From positions 16,102 to 80,101 of the forward strand of contig NZ_JBFAPK010000042.1 of assembly GCF_040676675.1 (NCBI RefSeq): a stretch of 64,000 nt of DNA, in the 5' to 3' direction. Source of the stretch: JBFAPK01 sp040676675. GTDB taxonomy: Bacteria > Actinomycetota > Actinomycetes > Mycobacteriales > Micromonosporaceae. Of this stretch, positions 53,311 to 62,603 are shown in pieces; within the stretch, counting starts at the first letter, position 1; each line of letters opens with the position of its first letter. The translations under genes were made by a program, and so were the position numbers. The notes below the pieces were generated by a model. It saw only the letters and a list, made by a program, of their open reading frames with translations, made no database searches and had not been told where the DNA came from.

Positions 53311-55905
53311 GTGAGTGCACGGGCGGACGGGCCGGACGGCGGGAACCTCGTCGTCGTCGGCAACGGCATGGTGGGGCAGCGCTTCGTCGAGGCGCTGCGG
53401 TCACGGGACGGCGAGGGACGCTGGCGGATCACGGTACTGGCCGAGGAGGGCCGACCGGCGTACGACCGGGTGCGCCTCTCGGCCTACTTCGACGGGGTCG
53501 GCGAGGAGGAGCTGAGCCTGCACCGCCCCGACGACGGCGTGGTGCTGCGGCTGGGCGAGCCGGTCACCGGCATCGACCGGACGCGCCGGACCGTACGCAC
53601 CGCGCACGGCGAGTACCCGTACGACGCGCTGGTGTTGGCGACCGGGTCGTACCCGTTCGTGCCGCCGATCGACGGCGCGTACCTGCCGCAGGCGGAGGCC
53701 GACGGCGCGGGCGCGCCGGCCGGGCGGGTGCTGCGCCCCGGGGTCTTCGTCTACCGCACCCTGGACGACCTGGCCGCGATCCGCGACTACGCCGCCGGCC
53801 GGCGCGGCGGCGCGGTCATCGGCGGCGGCCTGCTCGGCCTGGAGGCGGCCAACGCGCTGCGGCTGCTCGGGCTCGACACGCACGTGGTGGAGTTCGCGCC
53901 GCGGTTGATGCCGGTGCAGATCGACGAGGCGGGCGGTGCGATGCTGCGCCGCTACGTCGAGGAGTTGGGCGTCACGGCGCACCTCGGCGTGGCCACCTCG
54001 GCGATCCGGTCCCGACCGGACGGCGGGCTCGCCGGGCTGACCCTCTCCGACGGCGGCTGGCTCCCGACCGAACTGGTCGTGGTCGCGGCCGGGATCCGGC
54101 CTCGGGACGAGCTGGCTCGGGCCGCGGGCCTCACCCTCGGCGACCGCGGCGGCGTACGCGTCGACGCCGGTTGCCGCAGCGACGACGGGCGCATCTACGC
54201 GATCGGCGAGTGCGCCGCCGTCGAGGGGACCTGCTACGGGCTGGTGGCCCCCGGGTACGCGATGGCCGAGGTGGTCGCCGACCGGCTGCTCGGCGGCGCC
54301 GCGACCTTCCCCGGTGCCGAGACGTCGACCAAGCTGAAGCTGCTCGGGGTGGACGTCGCCTCCTTCGGCGACCCGCACGGCCGCGCGCCGGGCTCGCTCG
54401 ACGTCACGTACACGGACCCGGCCACCCGGGTCTACGCGAAGCTGGTCCTCTCCGACGACGCCCGTACCCTGCTCGGCGGGGTCCTCGTCGGCGACGTCAC
54501 GGCGTACCCGACGCTGCGCGCCAGCGTCGGCGGCGCGCTGCCCGGTCCGCCGCTGGCGCTGCTCGCGCCGGCCGGCGCCGAGGGCGGTACCGGCACGGGC
54601 ATCGCGGCGCTGCCCGGCTCCGCCCAGGTCTGCTCCTGCAACGCGGTGACCAAGGACCAGATCGTGGCGGCGATCGGCGCGGGCTGCGCCGACGTACCGG
54701 CTATCAAGGCGTGCACCCGGGCCGGCACGAGCTGCGGCTCCTGCGTACCGATGCTCAAGTCCCTGCTCACGGTCGCGGGCGTGAGCCAGAGCAAGGCGCT
54801 CTGCGAGCACTTCGACCACAGCCGGCAGGAGCTGTTCGACCTGGTACGCGTCCGCGGCATCCGCACCTTCTCGCAGCTGGTGACCGAGTACGGCCGGGGC
54901 CGGGGCTGCGACATCTGCAAGCCCGTGGTCGCCTCGATCCTGGCCTCGCTCGGCAACGGCTACGTGCTCGACGGGGAGCAGGCGGCGTTGCAGGACACCA
55001 ACGACCACTTCCTGGCCAACATCCAGCGCGACGGGACGTACTCGGTGGTGCCCCGCATCCCGGGCGGGGAGATCACGCCCGAGAAGCTCATCGTGATCGG
55101 CGAGGTGGCCCGCGACTTCAACCTCTACACGAAGATCACCGGCGGGCAGCGGATCGACCTCTTCGGCGCCCGGGTGGAGCAGTTGCCGAAGATCTGGCGG
55201 CGGCTGGTCGACGCCGGCTTCGAGTCCGGCCACGCGTACGGCAAGGCGGTGCGGACGGTCAAGTCCTGCGTCGGCTCGACCTGGTGCCGGTACGGCGTGC
55301 AGGACTCGGTGGGCCTCGCCATCGCGCTGGAGCTGCGGTACCGGGGACTCCGCGCGCCGCACAAGATCAAGGCCGCGGTCTCGGGCTGCGCCCGCGAGTG
55401 CGCCGAGGCGCGCGGCAAGGACTTCGGCATCATCGCCACCGAGGCGGGCTGGAACCTCTACGTCGGCGGCAACGGCGGCTTCCGGCCCCGGCACGCGGAG
55501 CTCTTCGCCTCCGACCTGAGCACCGAGGAGCTGGTCCGGTACATCGACCGGTTCCTGATGTTCTACGTCCGCACGGCGGACCGGCTCCAGCGCACCGCCG
55601 CCTGGATCGAGGCGATGGACGGCGGGCTGGACCACCTCCGGTCGGTGATCGTCGACGACGCGCTCGGGCTCTGCGACGAGCTGGACGGCGCGATGGCGCG
55701 GCACGTGGCGTCCTACTCGGACGAGTGGCGGGACACGCTCGACGACCCGGAGCGGCTCGCGCGGTTCGCCTCGTTCGTCAACGCGCCGGACGTCCCGGAC
55801 CCGTCGATCACGTTCGAGCTGGAGCGGGGCCAGCCGGTACCGGCCACGGGCGAGCGGCGACCGGTCGCGCTCGGCCTTCCGACGACCTTGGGGGTAGCGC
55901 GTTGA
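53311..55905 (+). CDS. nirB: NAD(P)H nitrite reductase large subunit
   Basis: The 864-residue enzyme reduces nitrite to ammonium. It has FAD (VVVGNGMVGQRFVEAL) and NAD (AVIGGGLLGLEAANAL) sites, a BFD-like [2Fe-2S] domain (VCSCNAV ... SCGSC), and the siroheme/[4Fe-4S] domain with CVGSTWCRYG and CARECAEARGKD. GTG 53311 was chosen because GAGGTGG precedes it; ATG 53293 would add six residues. Its stop overlaps the nirD start. Confidence 0.95.
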   Translation: MSARADGPDGGNLVVVGNGMVGQRFVEALRSRDGEGRWRITVLAEEGRPAYDRVRLSAYFDGVGEEELSLHRPDDGVVLRLGEPVTGIDRTRRTVRTAHGEYPYDALVLATGSYPFVPPIDGAYLPQAEADGAGAPAGRVLRPGVFVYRTLDDLAAIRDYAAGRRGGAVIGGGLLGLEAANALRLLGLDTHVVEFAPRLMPVQIDEAGGAMLRRYVEELGVTAHLGVATSAIRSRPDGGLAGLTLSDGGWLPTELVVVAAGIRPRDELARAAGLTLGDRGGVRVDAGCRSDDGRIYAIGECAAVEGTCYGLVAPGYAMAEVVADRLLGGAATFPGAETSTKLKLLGVDVASFGDPHGRAPGSLDVTYTDPATRVYAKLVLSDDARTLLGGVLVGDVTAYPTLRASVGGALPGPPLALLAPAGAEGGTGTGIAALPGSAQVCSCNAVTKDQIVAAIGAGCADVPAIKACTRAGTSCGSCVPMLKSLLTVAGVSQSKALCEHFDHSRQELFDLVRVRGIRTFSQLVTEYGRGRGCDICKPVVASILASLGNGYVLDGEQAALQDTNDHFLANIQRDGTYSVVPRIPGGEITPEKLIVIGEVARDFNLYTKITGGQRIDLFGARVEQLPKIWRRLVDAGFESGHAYGKAVRTVKSCVGSTWCRYGVQDSVGLAIALELRYRGLRAPHKIKAAVSGCARECAEARGKDFGIIATEAGWNLYVGGNGGFRPRHAELFASDLSTEELVRYIDRFLMFYVRTADRLQRTAAWIEAMDGGLDHLRSVIVDDALGLCDELDGAMARHVASYSDEWRDTLDDPERLARFASFVNAPDVPDPSITFELERGQPVPATGERRPVALGLPTTLGVAR

Positions 55906-56273
55906 CTCTGCAGACCACCACCAGCGCCGTCAGCGGTGCCGTGCGATGGACAGTGGTGTGCCCGTACCAGCGGGTCGAGCCGGAGCGGGGCGTAGCCGCG
56001 CTCGTCGACGGCGAGCAGGTGGCGATCTTCCGCACCCACGACGGTGACCTCTACGCGATCGGACACCAGGACCCGATCACGAAGGCGTACGTGATGTCGC
56101 GCGGCATCGTCGGCAGCCGCGGAGACGTCCCGACCGTCGCCTCGCCGCTGCACAAGCAGGTCTACGACCTGCGTACCGGCCGGTGCCTCGACGTGCCCGG
56201 CGTAGCGGTGCCGACCTACGACGTACGCTGCCGGGACGGTCTCGTCGAGGTCGCCGTGCGGCGGGTGGACTGA
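55902..56273 (+). CDS. nirD: Nitrite reductase small subunit NirD
   Basis: The 123-residue protein has a Rieske-like fold (VAIFRTHDGDLYAIGHQDPI, VASPLHKQVYDLRTGRCLD) but no CxH...CxxH ligands, as in other NirD subunits. It starts with TTG 55902 overlapping the nirB stop (TTGA), with GGGGG upstream. It forms the small partner of NirB in the cytoplasm. Confidence 0.92.
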   Translation: MTLQTTTSAVSGAVRWTVVCPYQRVEPERGVAALVDGEQVAIFRTHDGDLYAIGHQDPITKAYVMSRGIVGSRGDVPTVASPLHKQVYDLRTGRCLDVPGVAVPTYDVRCRDGLVEVAVRRVD

Positions 56274-57361
56274 TGTCCGGCGAGCTGACCGGGTTCACGG
56301 TGGGGGTCACCGCGGACCGGCGCCGGGACGAACTCGCCGCGCTGCTGGAACGGCGCGGCGCCCGAGTGGTGCTCGCACCCGCGCTGCGCATCGTGCCGCT
56401 CGCCGACGACACCGAGCTGCGCGCCGCCACCCGCGCCTGCCTGGACACCCCGCCGGACATCCTGATGGCGAACACCGGCATCGGGATGCGCGGCTGGCTG
56501 GAGGCGGCCGAGGGGTGGGGGCTGGCCGAACCGTTGCGCGCCGCCCTCGCCCAGGCATACATCGTCACCCGGGGCCCGAAGGCCCGGGGCGCGATCCGCG
56601 CCGCCGGCCTGCACGACGAGTGGTCCCCGGCGTCGGAGAGCTGCGACGAGGTGATCGACCACCTCCGGCAGCGCGGCGTACGCGGCCAGGTCATCGCCAT
56701 GCAGCTGCACGGCGAACGGCAGCCCGAGTGCACCGAGGCGCTGGAGGCGGCCGGCGCGACGGTGATCGAGGTACCCGTCTACCGGTGGGCGCCGCCGGCC
56801 GACCCGGCGCCGCTGCACCGGCTGGTCGACCTGATCAGCGGCCGGCTGGTCGACGCGGTCACCTTCACCTCCGCCCCGGCGGTGAGCGCGCTGCTGCGGG
56901 CCGCCGGTCCGAACGCGGACGCGCTGTTGGAGGCGCTCCGCTCCGACGTGCTGGCCGCGTGCGTGGGGCAGGTGACGGCGGCACCGCTGCGCCGGTACGG
57001 CGTACCGGTGGTCGCGCCGACCCGCGCCCGGCTCGGTGCGCTGGTGCGGACCATCGTCGACGAGTTGCCGCCGCGCGCGATCAGCGTGAAGGTGGCCGGC
57101 CACGTGCTGACCCTGCGTGGGCACGCGGCCGTCATCGACGGAGAACTCCGGCCGCTCGCGCCCGCGCCGATGGCGGTGCTGCGGGCGCTGGCGGTGGCGC
57201 CGGGTCGGGTGCTCTCCCGGGCCGCGCTGCTGCGGACGCTGCCGCGCGGGGCCGACGAGCACGCGGTCGAGATGGCCGTCGCCCGGCTGCGCGCCGGTCT
57301 CGGTACGCCCCGGGTGGTGCAGACGGTCGTCAAGCGCGGCTACCGGCTGCCGGTCGACTGA
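56273..57361 (+). CDS. Uroporphyrinogen-III synthase fused to a winged-helix DNA-binding domain
   Basis: Residues 1-~265 are HemD-like (TVGVTADRRRDELAALLERRG; VDAVTFTSAPAVSALL). Residues ~270-362 form an OmpR/PhoB-type winged helix ending VVQTVVKRGYRLPVD. The HemD part could make uroporphyrinogen III for siroheme, the cofactor of NirB, or act as a sensor. The DNA-binding part suggests it regulates the nitrate/nitrite genes, as similar fusions have been proposed to do. Start ATG 56273 overlaps the nirD stop (TGATG), so it is the fifth gene of the operon. Confidence 0.87.
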   Translation: MSGELTGFTVGVTADRRRDELAALLERRGARVVLAPALRIVPLADDTELRAATRACLDTPPDILMANTGIGMRGWLEAAEGWGLAEPLRAALAQAYIVTRGPKARGAIRAAGLHDEWSPASESCDEVIDHLRQRGVRGQVIAMQLHGERQPECTEALEAAGATVIEVPVYRWAPPADPAPLHRLVDLISGRLVDAVTFTSAPAVSALLRAAGPNADALLEALRSDVLAACVGQVTAAPLRRYGVPVVAPTRARLGALVRTIVDELPPRAISVKVAGHVLTLRGHAAVIDGELRPLAPAPMAVLRALAVAPGRVLSRAALLRTLPRGADEHAVEMAVARLRAGLGTPRVVQTVVKRGYRLPVD

Positions 57362-57457
57362 CCCGCCGCCCGGTCGGTCCCCCGCCCGCTGCCGGCCGGC
57401 CCTTGGCCGGCGAGGGCGGCTGCCGCCCGGCCGGTCACCCGCCCTCGGGCACGGTTC

Positions 57458-57488
57458 AGCCCACCCGTGTCGGCGTTCCGGGTGGGCT
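57458..57488. terminator. Hairpin between convergent nitrate operon and conservon
   Basis: AGCCCACCCG and CGGGTGGGCT form a perfect 10-bp stem with an 11-base loop in the 232-base gap. It can terminate both convergent operons. The rest of the gap is C/G-rich with short inverted repeats and shows no gene. Confidence 0.7.
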
Positions 57489-57593
57489 GTCGCGATCTGC
57501 GGTTGTCGACGGCTCGGCGGCGCGCTGCGCGGCGCACGCCGGTGCGGCGTACCGGATGTCGCGGGCCGGCGGGTGCGGCGCCGGCCCGCGCGG

Positions 57594-58217
57594 TCAGCCG
57601 ACCGGCGTCGGGAAACCGCGCCCGTGCTGCGCCTGGAGTACGGCCATGGCGTGCTGGACCACGGTCACCAGCACCTGCTTGACCGACTCCCGGGACCGGG
57701 CGTCGGTCATCACCAGCGGCACGTGCGGGGCGATGGCCAGGGCCTCCCGGACCTCGTCCAGCTCGTACTGCGGCGCGCCGTCGAAGCAGTTCAACGCCAC
57801 GACGTACGGCAGGTTGCGGTTCTCGAAGTAGTCCAGCGGCGCGAACGCGTCCGTGATCCGCCGGGTGTCGACGAGCACCGCGGCGCCGACGGCACCCCGG
57901 ATGATCTCATCCCACATGAACCAGAACCGGGTCTGGCCGGGCGTACCGAACAGGTACAGGATCAGGTCCTCGGCCATGGTGATCCGGCCGAAGTCCATCG
58001 CGACCGTGGTGGTCTCCTTGCCCGGCACCTTCGACGGATCGTCGATGCCGACACCGGCGGCGGTCATCACCGCCTCGGTTGTCAGCGGTGTGATCTCCGA
58101 AACCGCGCCGACCAGCGTCGTCTTACCAACGCCGAAGCCGCCCGCAATAACGATCTTCGCGGAGGTGATCCCCCTGCTGCGGCGTGGCCCGGCTGGGTCA
58201 TAGCCTGCGAAGTCCAC
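57594..58217 (-). CDS. cvnD: Conservon GTPase (CvnD-like)
   Basis: The 207-residue Ras-like GTPase has P-loop GGFGVGKTTLV, switch region GKETTTVAMDFGRI, G3 FGTPGQTRF and LNCFDGA in place of NKxD, which is typical of CvnD proteins. It is the output of the four-protein conservon signalling complex at the membrane. GTG 58217 lies 20 bases inside the DUF742 gene, so translation is coupled. Confidence 0.93.
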   Translation of the reverse strand: MDFAGYDPAGPRRSRGITSAKIVIAGGFGVGKTTLVGAVSEITPLTTEAVMTAAGVGIDDPSKVPGKETTTVAMDFGRITMAEDLILYLFGTPGQTRFWFMWDEIIRGAVGAAVLVDTRRITDAFAPLDYFENRNLPYVVALNCFDGAPQYELDEVREALAIAPHVPLVMTDARSRESVKQVLVTVVQHAMAVLQAQHGRGFPTPVG

Positions 58218-58563
58218 TTAGCACCCTCTCAAGCAGTTCCATCCGCTCCTCGTACGCCTCAGCGGGAGCGGCACTGTGCAGCGTCAGCAGGCTGTCGGCC
58301 ACCATGTCGGCGACCAGCACCCGGGCGACCCCCAGCGGAAGCCGGGTGTACGCGGCGATCTCCGCCAACGACTGCGCCCGGCCCTCGCAGACGGTGGCGA
58401 TTCGATGCTTGTCATGCCCTGCGAAACGGGACTCCGCAACCGCGGCCGAGGTCGCCGTGAGGACCGCCTCCAGGGCGATGTCCTGACGCGGCTCCGTACG
58501 GCCGCGGGTGACCGCGTACGGCCGTACCAGCGCCCCACGCGGATCTTCACGCCTTCTGTCCAT
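58198..58563 (-). CDS. cvnC: Conservon DUF742 protein (CvnC-like)
   Basis: The 121-residue DUF742 protein (LVRPYAVTRGRTEP, ICEGRAQSLAEIAA-like segment, LPLGVARVLVADMVADSLL) has a predicted winged-helix core. In conservons it links the roadblock and GTPase components. ATG 58563 lies 65 bases after the roadblock gene; the 3' end overlaps cvnD. Confidence 0.92.
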   Translation of the reverse strand: MDRRREDPRGALVRPYAVTRGRTEPRQDIALEAVLTATSAAVAESRFAGHDKHRIATVCEGRAQSLAEIAAYTRLPLGVARVLVADMVADSLLTLHSAAPAEAYEERMELLERVLSGLRRL

Positions 58564-58628
58564 GTCGCGATCACCCCCTCACCTCTCGAGCTGCAGCCTC
58601 ACCGATTGCCGTCGCGCGGCCGTACGCG

Positions 58629-59039
58629 CTAGGAGCGCGTGACCGCCTCACGGGGCAGCGGCACGAGCGCGGCACCGACCCGCTCGACCAGCAGCGCCAT
58701 CTCGTAGCCCACCTGTCCCACGTCGCAGCTCCGCGCGGCCAGCACGGCCATCGAGGAACCGTCGCTGATGGACATCAGGAACAGGTACCCGCTGTCCATC
58801 TCGATGACCGTCTGCAGCACGCCGCCGGCGCTGAACATCCGGGACGCCCCGTCGGTCAGGCTGACCACACCGGAGGTGATGGCCGCCAACTGGTCCGCCC
58901 GGTCCGGAGGCAGGTCCCGCGAGGAGGCGAGGAGCAGTCCGTCGGCGGAGACCGCCACCACGTGTGCGATGCCCGCCACGCTGTCCGCGAAGTTGGTGAG
59001 CAGCCAACTCATGTCCTGCATCGCTGCTGGCCTGTTCAT
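58629..59039 (-). CDS. cvnB: Conservon roadblock/LC7 protein (CvnB-like)
   Basis: The 136-residue roadblock/LC7 protein (MSWLLTNFADSVAGIAHVVAVSADGLLLASSRDL) is likely a GTPase-activating or scaffold component for CvnD. ATG 59039 overlaps the stop of the kinase gene (ATGA), and AAGGAG lies 8 bases before it; an in-frame ATG nine codons later is less likely. Confidence 0.93.
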   Translation of the reverse strand: MNRPAAMQDMSWLLTNFADSVAGIAHVVAVSADGLLLASSRDLPPDRADQLAAITSGVVSLTDGASRMFSAGGVLQTVIEMDSGYLFLMSISDGSSMAVLAARSCDVGQVGYEMALLVERVGAALVPLPREAVTRS

Positions 59040-62000
59040 CCGCTCGTCTCCTTGGTTGAGGTGGTGCCGTTCGGATCGCTACCGGCGGTCCGACCGCGCT
59101 GCACACCGCGGTGGTACGCCGAGAGCAGACCACGGACTTCGTCCGGGGTGCGCCGGCTCCGGTCCCGGGAGGACTTCTGCTCGACCCCGCCGGGCACCAA
59201 CTGCGCCTGGGGAACCCGCTTGGGCAGGCCGGACCGGGTCTGGCCGCCGTTCGCCGGTTCGGCCGCCCGGCTGGCCAGCGCCCAGCCCTCGTCCGCCGCC
59301 GTCCGCCAGGATCCCTCGCCGGTACGCGGGCGCGGCACGCTGGTGGACGCGGGCGCCGCCGGGGCGCCGATGGTTGTCGCCGGTGCGGGCGGAGTGTACG
59401 GCGGCGGCGTGGGCGCCGACTGCGCCGGGGTCGGCGTCGACAGCGGCTGCCGCGGGCTGGCGTAGGCGGTGGCGGTGCTCGATGCGCCGACCGCGCTGCT
59501 CACGGTGGCCGGCTGGGCCGCCGGCGCCGGCGGATGCCCGGCGGTCGGCATGGTGAAGATGGCGGTCGCGTCCTGGCCGTGGGTACGGAACCAGGCCGTC
59601 TCCATCTCCCGGAAGATCGGCGAGTCGCCGGTCTCCTCCGGCTGCGGCGCCACCGCGGCCGCCGCCGAGGGCACCTGCTGCTGGGCGGCGAGCCCCGCGA
59701 CCGGTCCGGCCGGCAGCCCGGGCGGCGTGGGCGGCACCACGTGCGTGACCGTGGGGGTGCTGCTACCGGCGACCGCGCCGCGCTGCGGCAGCGCGCCGCC
59801 CGCGACGGTCGGGTACGCCATCGTCGGCGTGCCGTACGGGGCGCCGGAGGTGCTCGCCGGCGTCGGCGAGTACGGCGGTACCGGCGGGGCGAGCGTCATG
59901 GGCTGCTGCGCCGCCGCGTTGACCTGGAAACCGGTGCCGATCGGCTCGACCGGCGGCTGCCACTGGGCGGGTACCTGGTTCGGCGGCTGCGCCGGGGTCT
60001 GCCACTGGTCCAGAGTGGCGGCCGCGGTACGCGTCGCGGTGGTGGGAGCGGACGACTCCGAGCGCCAGCTGGAGGCCGCGGCCGGTCCCGGCTCGACGGC
60101 GAGCTGCCGCGGCCGGCTCGGCAGCGGCTCGCGTCCGCCCCGGGCCGGCTGGGGCAGGACCACGACGCTGTTGGGGAGCGTGACCTGGGCGATCGTGCCG
60201 CCCTCGATGTTGCGGCGCAGCTCGACGCGGATGCCGTAGCGGGAGGCCAGCCGGCTCACCACGGCCAGACCCATGAGCCGGAACGCGGCGACGTCGACGG
60301 TGGGCGGCGCGGAGAGCCGGCGGTTGAGCGCTTCGAGCTGCTCGTCGCTGAGCCCGAGACCGCGGTCCTCCACCTGGATCAGCACGTAGTCGCGGATCCG
60401 GCGGGCGTCGGCGACCACGATGGTGGTGGGCGGCGAGAACCGGGTGGCGTTGTCGAGCAGCTCGGCGGTGAGCCGTACGACGTCGTTGACGGCGTGCGCC
60501 GCGACCGCGATGTCGGTGTCGATGGTGCCGAACTCGATGCGGTTGTAGTGCTCCACCTCGGACTGCGCGGCGCGCAGCGCGTCGACCAGCAGCGCGTCGT
60601 CGCGTCGCGGTACGGCCGAGTCGGCGCCCGCGAGGACCAGCAGGTTCTCGTCGTTGCGGCGCATCCGGGTGGCGAGGTGGTCGAGTTCGAAGAGCCGCGC
60701 GAGCCGCTTCGGGTCCTCCTCGCCGCGCTCGATGCTGTCCAGCTCGCCGATCATGCGGTCGACCAGCGCCTGACTGCGGCGGGCCAGGTTGAGGAACATC
60801 GCCGAGACGCTGGTACGCAGCGCGGCCTGTTCCGCCGCGACGCGGACCGCCTCCTTGTGTACGACGTTGAACGCCTGCGCCACCTGGCCGACCTCGTCGC
60901 GGTTGGTCAACCGGATCGGGTCGCGGACCTGGCGCACGATCTCCTCGACGCCGCCGTCGCCGACGCTGCCGACGTCCCGCAGCCGCTTCACCGCGTCCGG
61001 GAGGTCGTGGTTGGCCACCGAGAGGGCGCCCTCGCGGAGCCGGCGCAGCGACTCGTTGAGCGAGCGGGCCAGCACGATCGCCAGCGCGATGGCGACGATG
61101 AGAGTGAGCAGCACCAGCGACGACTCGATGATCGCCTGACGGAGCACGGCCGACCGGGCCTCGTCGGCCTGTTCGAGGAGCCGGTCCTGCATCTGGACTT
61201 CCGTCCAGCGCATCAGGTCGTTGACCGCGCCGACCGCGTCGGCGGCGTCGGCCGCGGTGAGCGGCGCCGTCTGCCCCACCGAACGCGTGATCTCGGTGGC
61301 GATCCGGTCGGCGAGCTCCACCGCGTCGCCGGTGACCGTGCCGTTCACCATTGCCTGCTGCTCGGCGGAGGCGACCAGCGCGAACGCCAGCAGGGCCTCC
61401 TGCTGGCTGGTGAGGGTGCCCAGGAAGGCGGAGAGCTGCTCCTCGCCGAAGACCTGCTTCGAGGAGAGGGAGGTGTAGGCCACCGCCTCCTCTTCCGCGA
61501 CGGCGGCCTTCGCCTTGGCGAACGCGGCGACCGCGCGCAGGCTCTCCGCGACCTTGCCCTCACCGGCGATCTGACCCAGCGTCTCGCCGTACGAGACCAG
61601 GTCGGTGAGGATGACGCCGTACCGCACGACCGCCTCGGCAATCGGCATCTCCTTGCGGTCCAGCACCTCCTGCCGGGTGCTGTTCAGGGTGGCCAGGTGC
61701 TCGTCGATGGCCGCGAGCCGGGTCTCGATCGCGTCCGGCACGCCACCGAGGTCCTTGCGGTCGCGGGTGTACGCGGCGATGTGCCCGTCGGTGACCCGGA
61801 CCGCCTCGTTGTACGCCCCGCCGGCCGGGCCGGCGTCCGCGCCGGACGGGTCGGTCGCGAGGTAGCCGGCGGCCGCCATGCGCTCGGAGTGCACGTCCTG
61901 CACGAGGCCGGAGACGTCGGCGGCGAGCACGGTCAGCGACCGGATCATGTTGGCGTCGTACGCCGTCTGTCCCACGTCGACCAGCCGGACGGTGGCGAGC

Positions 62001-62143
62001 GCGAGAACCGCGACAACCGGCACGACGAGGATGAGCGCGAGTTTCGACCGAATCCTGGTATCCCGCAGCCGCGGGAACCACCGGCGCCGGGCGCTACGGC
62101 CCGGCGGGCCACTTTCAGGCAGGGACGTAGGTCCGGTGCTCAC
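59036..62143 (-). CDS. cvnA: Conservon sensor kinase with NIT domain (CvnA-like)
   Basis: The 1035-residue protein has TM1 at ~35-53, an extracellular nitrate/nitrite-sensing (NIT) type helical domain at ~60-330, TM2 at ~341-360, a HAMP domain to ~430 and a histidine-kinase-like ATPase at ~480-655. ELLDN (~561-565) is the N box and DRGLGLSD (~593-600) the G1 box. The usual His box is replaced by FELDHLATRMRRNDENLLVL, as in other conservon kinases. The last ~370 residues are Pro/Ala/Gln-rich and disordered. GTG 62143 follows GGAGG by 7 bases. It starts the cvnABCD operon. Confidence 0.9.
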   Translation of the reverse strand: MSTGPTSLPESGPPGRSARRRWFPRLRDTRIRSKLALILVVPVVAVLALATVRLVDVGQTAYDANMIRSLTVLAADVSGLVQDVHSERMAAAGYLATDPSGADAGPAGGAYNEAVRVTDGHIAAYTRDRKDLGGVPDAIETRLAAIDEHLATLNSTRQEVLDRKEMPIAEAVVRYGVILTDLVSYGETLGQIAGEGKVAESLRAVAAFAKAKAAVAEEEAVAYTSLSSKQVFGEEQLSAFLGTLTSQQEALLAFALVASAEQQAMVNGTVTGDAVELADRIATEITRSVGQTAPLTAADAADAVGAVNDLMRWTEVQMQDRLLEQADEARSAVLRQAIIESSLVLLTLIVAIALAIVLARSLNESLRRLREGALSVANHDLPDAVKRLRDVGSVGDGGVEEIVRQVRDPIRLTNRDEVGQVAQAFNVVHKEAVRVAAEQAALRTSVSAMFLNLARRSQALVDRMIGELDSIERGEEDPKRLARLFELDHLATRMRRNDENLLVLAGADSAVPRRDDALLVDALRAAQSEVEHYNRIEFGTIDTDIAVAAHAVNDVVRLTAELLDNATRFSPPTTIVVADARRIRDYVLIQVEDRGLGLSDEQLEALNRRLSAPPTVDVAAFRLMGLAVVSRLASRYGIRVELRRNIEGGTIAQVTLPNSVVVLPQPARGGREPLPSRPRQLAVEPGPAAASSWRSESSAPTTATRTAAATLDQWQTPAQPPNQVPAQWQPPVEPIGTGFQVNAAAQQPMTLAPPVPPYSPTPASTSGAPYGTPTMAYPTVAGGALPQRGAVAGSSTPTVTHVVPPTPPGLPAGPVAGLAAQQQVPSAAAAVAPQPEETGDSPIFREMETAWFRTHGQDATAIFTMPTAGHPPAPAAQPATVSSAVGASSTATAYASPRQPLSTPTPAQSAPTPPPYTPPAPATTIGAPAAPASTSVPRPRTGEGSWRTAADEGWALASRAAEPANGGQTRSGLPKRVPQAQLVPGGVEQKSSRDRSRRTPDEVRGLLSAYHRGVQRGRTAGSDPNGTTSTKETSG

Positions 62144-62603
62144 GACATTGCCTCCGTCGTTATCTCCACGCCTGGCCGACCGACCGATGCCCGATGCAAC
62201 GAACGGCGCCGCACGCGGCACGGCCGCGATTTCATCAGAACAAGACCCGTTTGGGAAGCTGCAGCCGGGTAGGAATCGGTCGCACGGGACAGGACCACTA
62301 CTCTGCTCACCGAGCCCCTTCGTTGTCACAGCGCCCTGATCAGGGCAAATCTCGACAGGTCGGATGATTGCATCCGCAACGATAAGATTTCCCAACACAT
62401 GATCTAACCAAAGGTTGGGATCGGCGTCCCACAAAGATCAGGCGCTCTACTTGACCAGAGCGCCCCGCCATTGGCAAGGTTTTGCAGGTTTGTAGGCTCC
62501 GCGCACACCGTACGACATGCCAGGCTCGGCGCTCCAATGAGGACGGTCTCGTCGGCGACGTTGCCTGGGCAGGGCCATAGCGCCGCCCAGATGGAGGACA
62601 AAG
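62144..62603. other. Divergent intergenic region between conservon and binding-protein gene
   Basis: The 460-base region is less GC-rich than average. It contains a possible decayed relative of the 7019-7073 palindrome (62338-62405), a CCAAC/GTTGG pair (about 62391-62418) and a hairpin GGCGCTC/GAGCGCC (62441-62464). The TTG start at 62604 has GGAGG at 62593-62597. No clear promoter and no gene were found. Confidence 0.5.
62441..62464. promoter_or_regulatory. Small hairpin or operator upstream of the binding-protein gene
   Basis: GGCGCTC and GAGCGCC (perfect 7-bp arms, 10-base loop) lie 140 bases upstream of the lipoprotein start. It may be an operator or a leader structure; nothing more can be said. 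Confidence 0.3.

Noticed and set aside
59111..62272. Thousand-codon open frame opposite the conservon kinase
   Set aside because: It is the antisense shadow of a GC-rich gene; composition is Arg/Gly/Asp/Val-rich with no domain, and the kinase on the other strand has clear domains.
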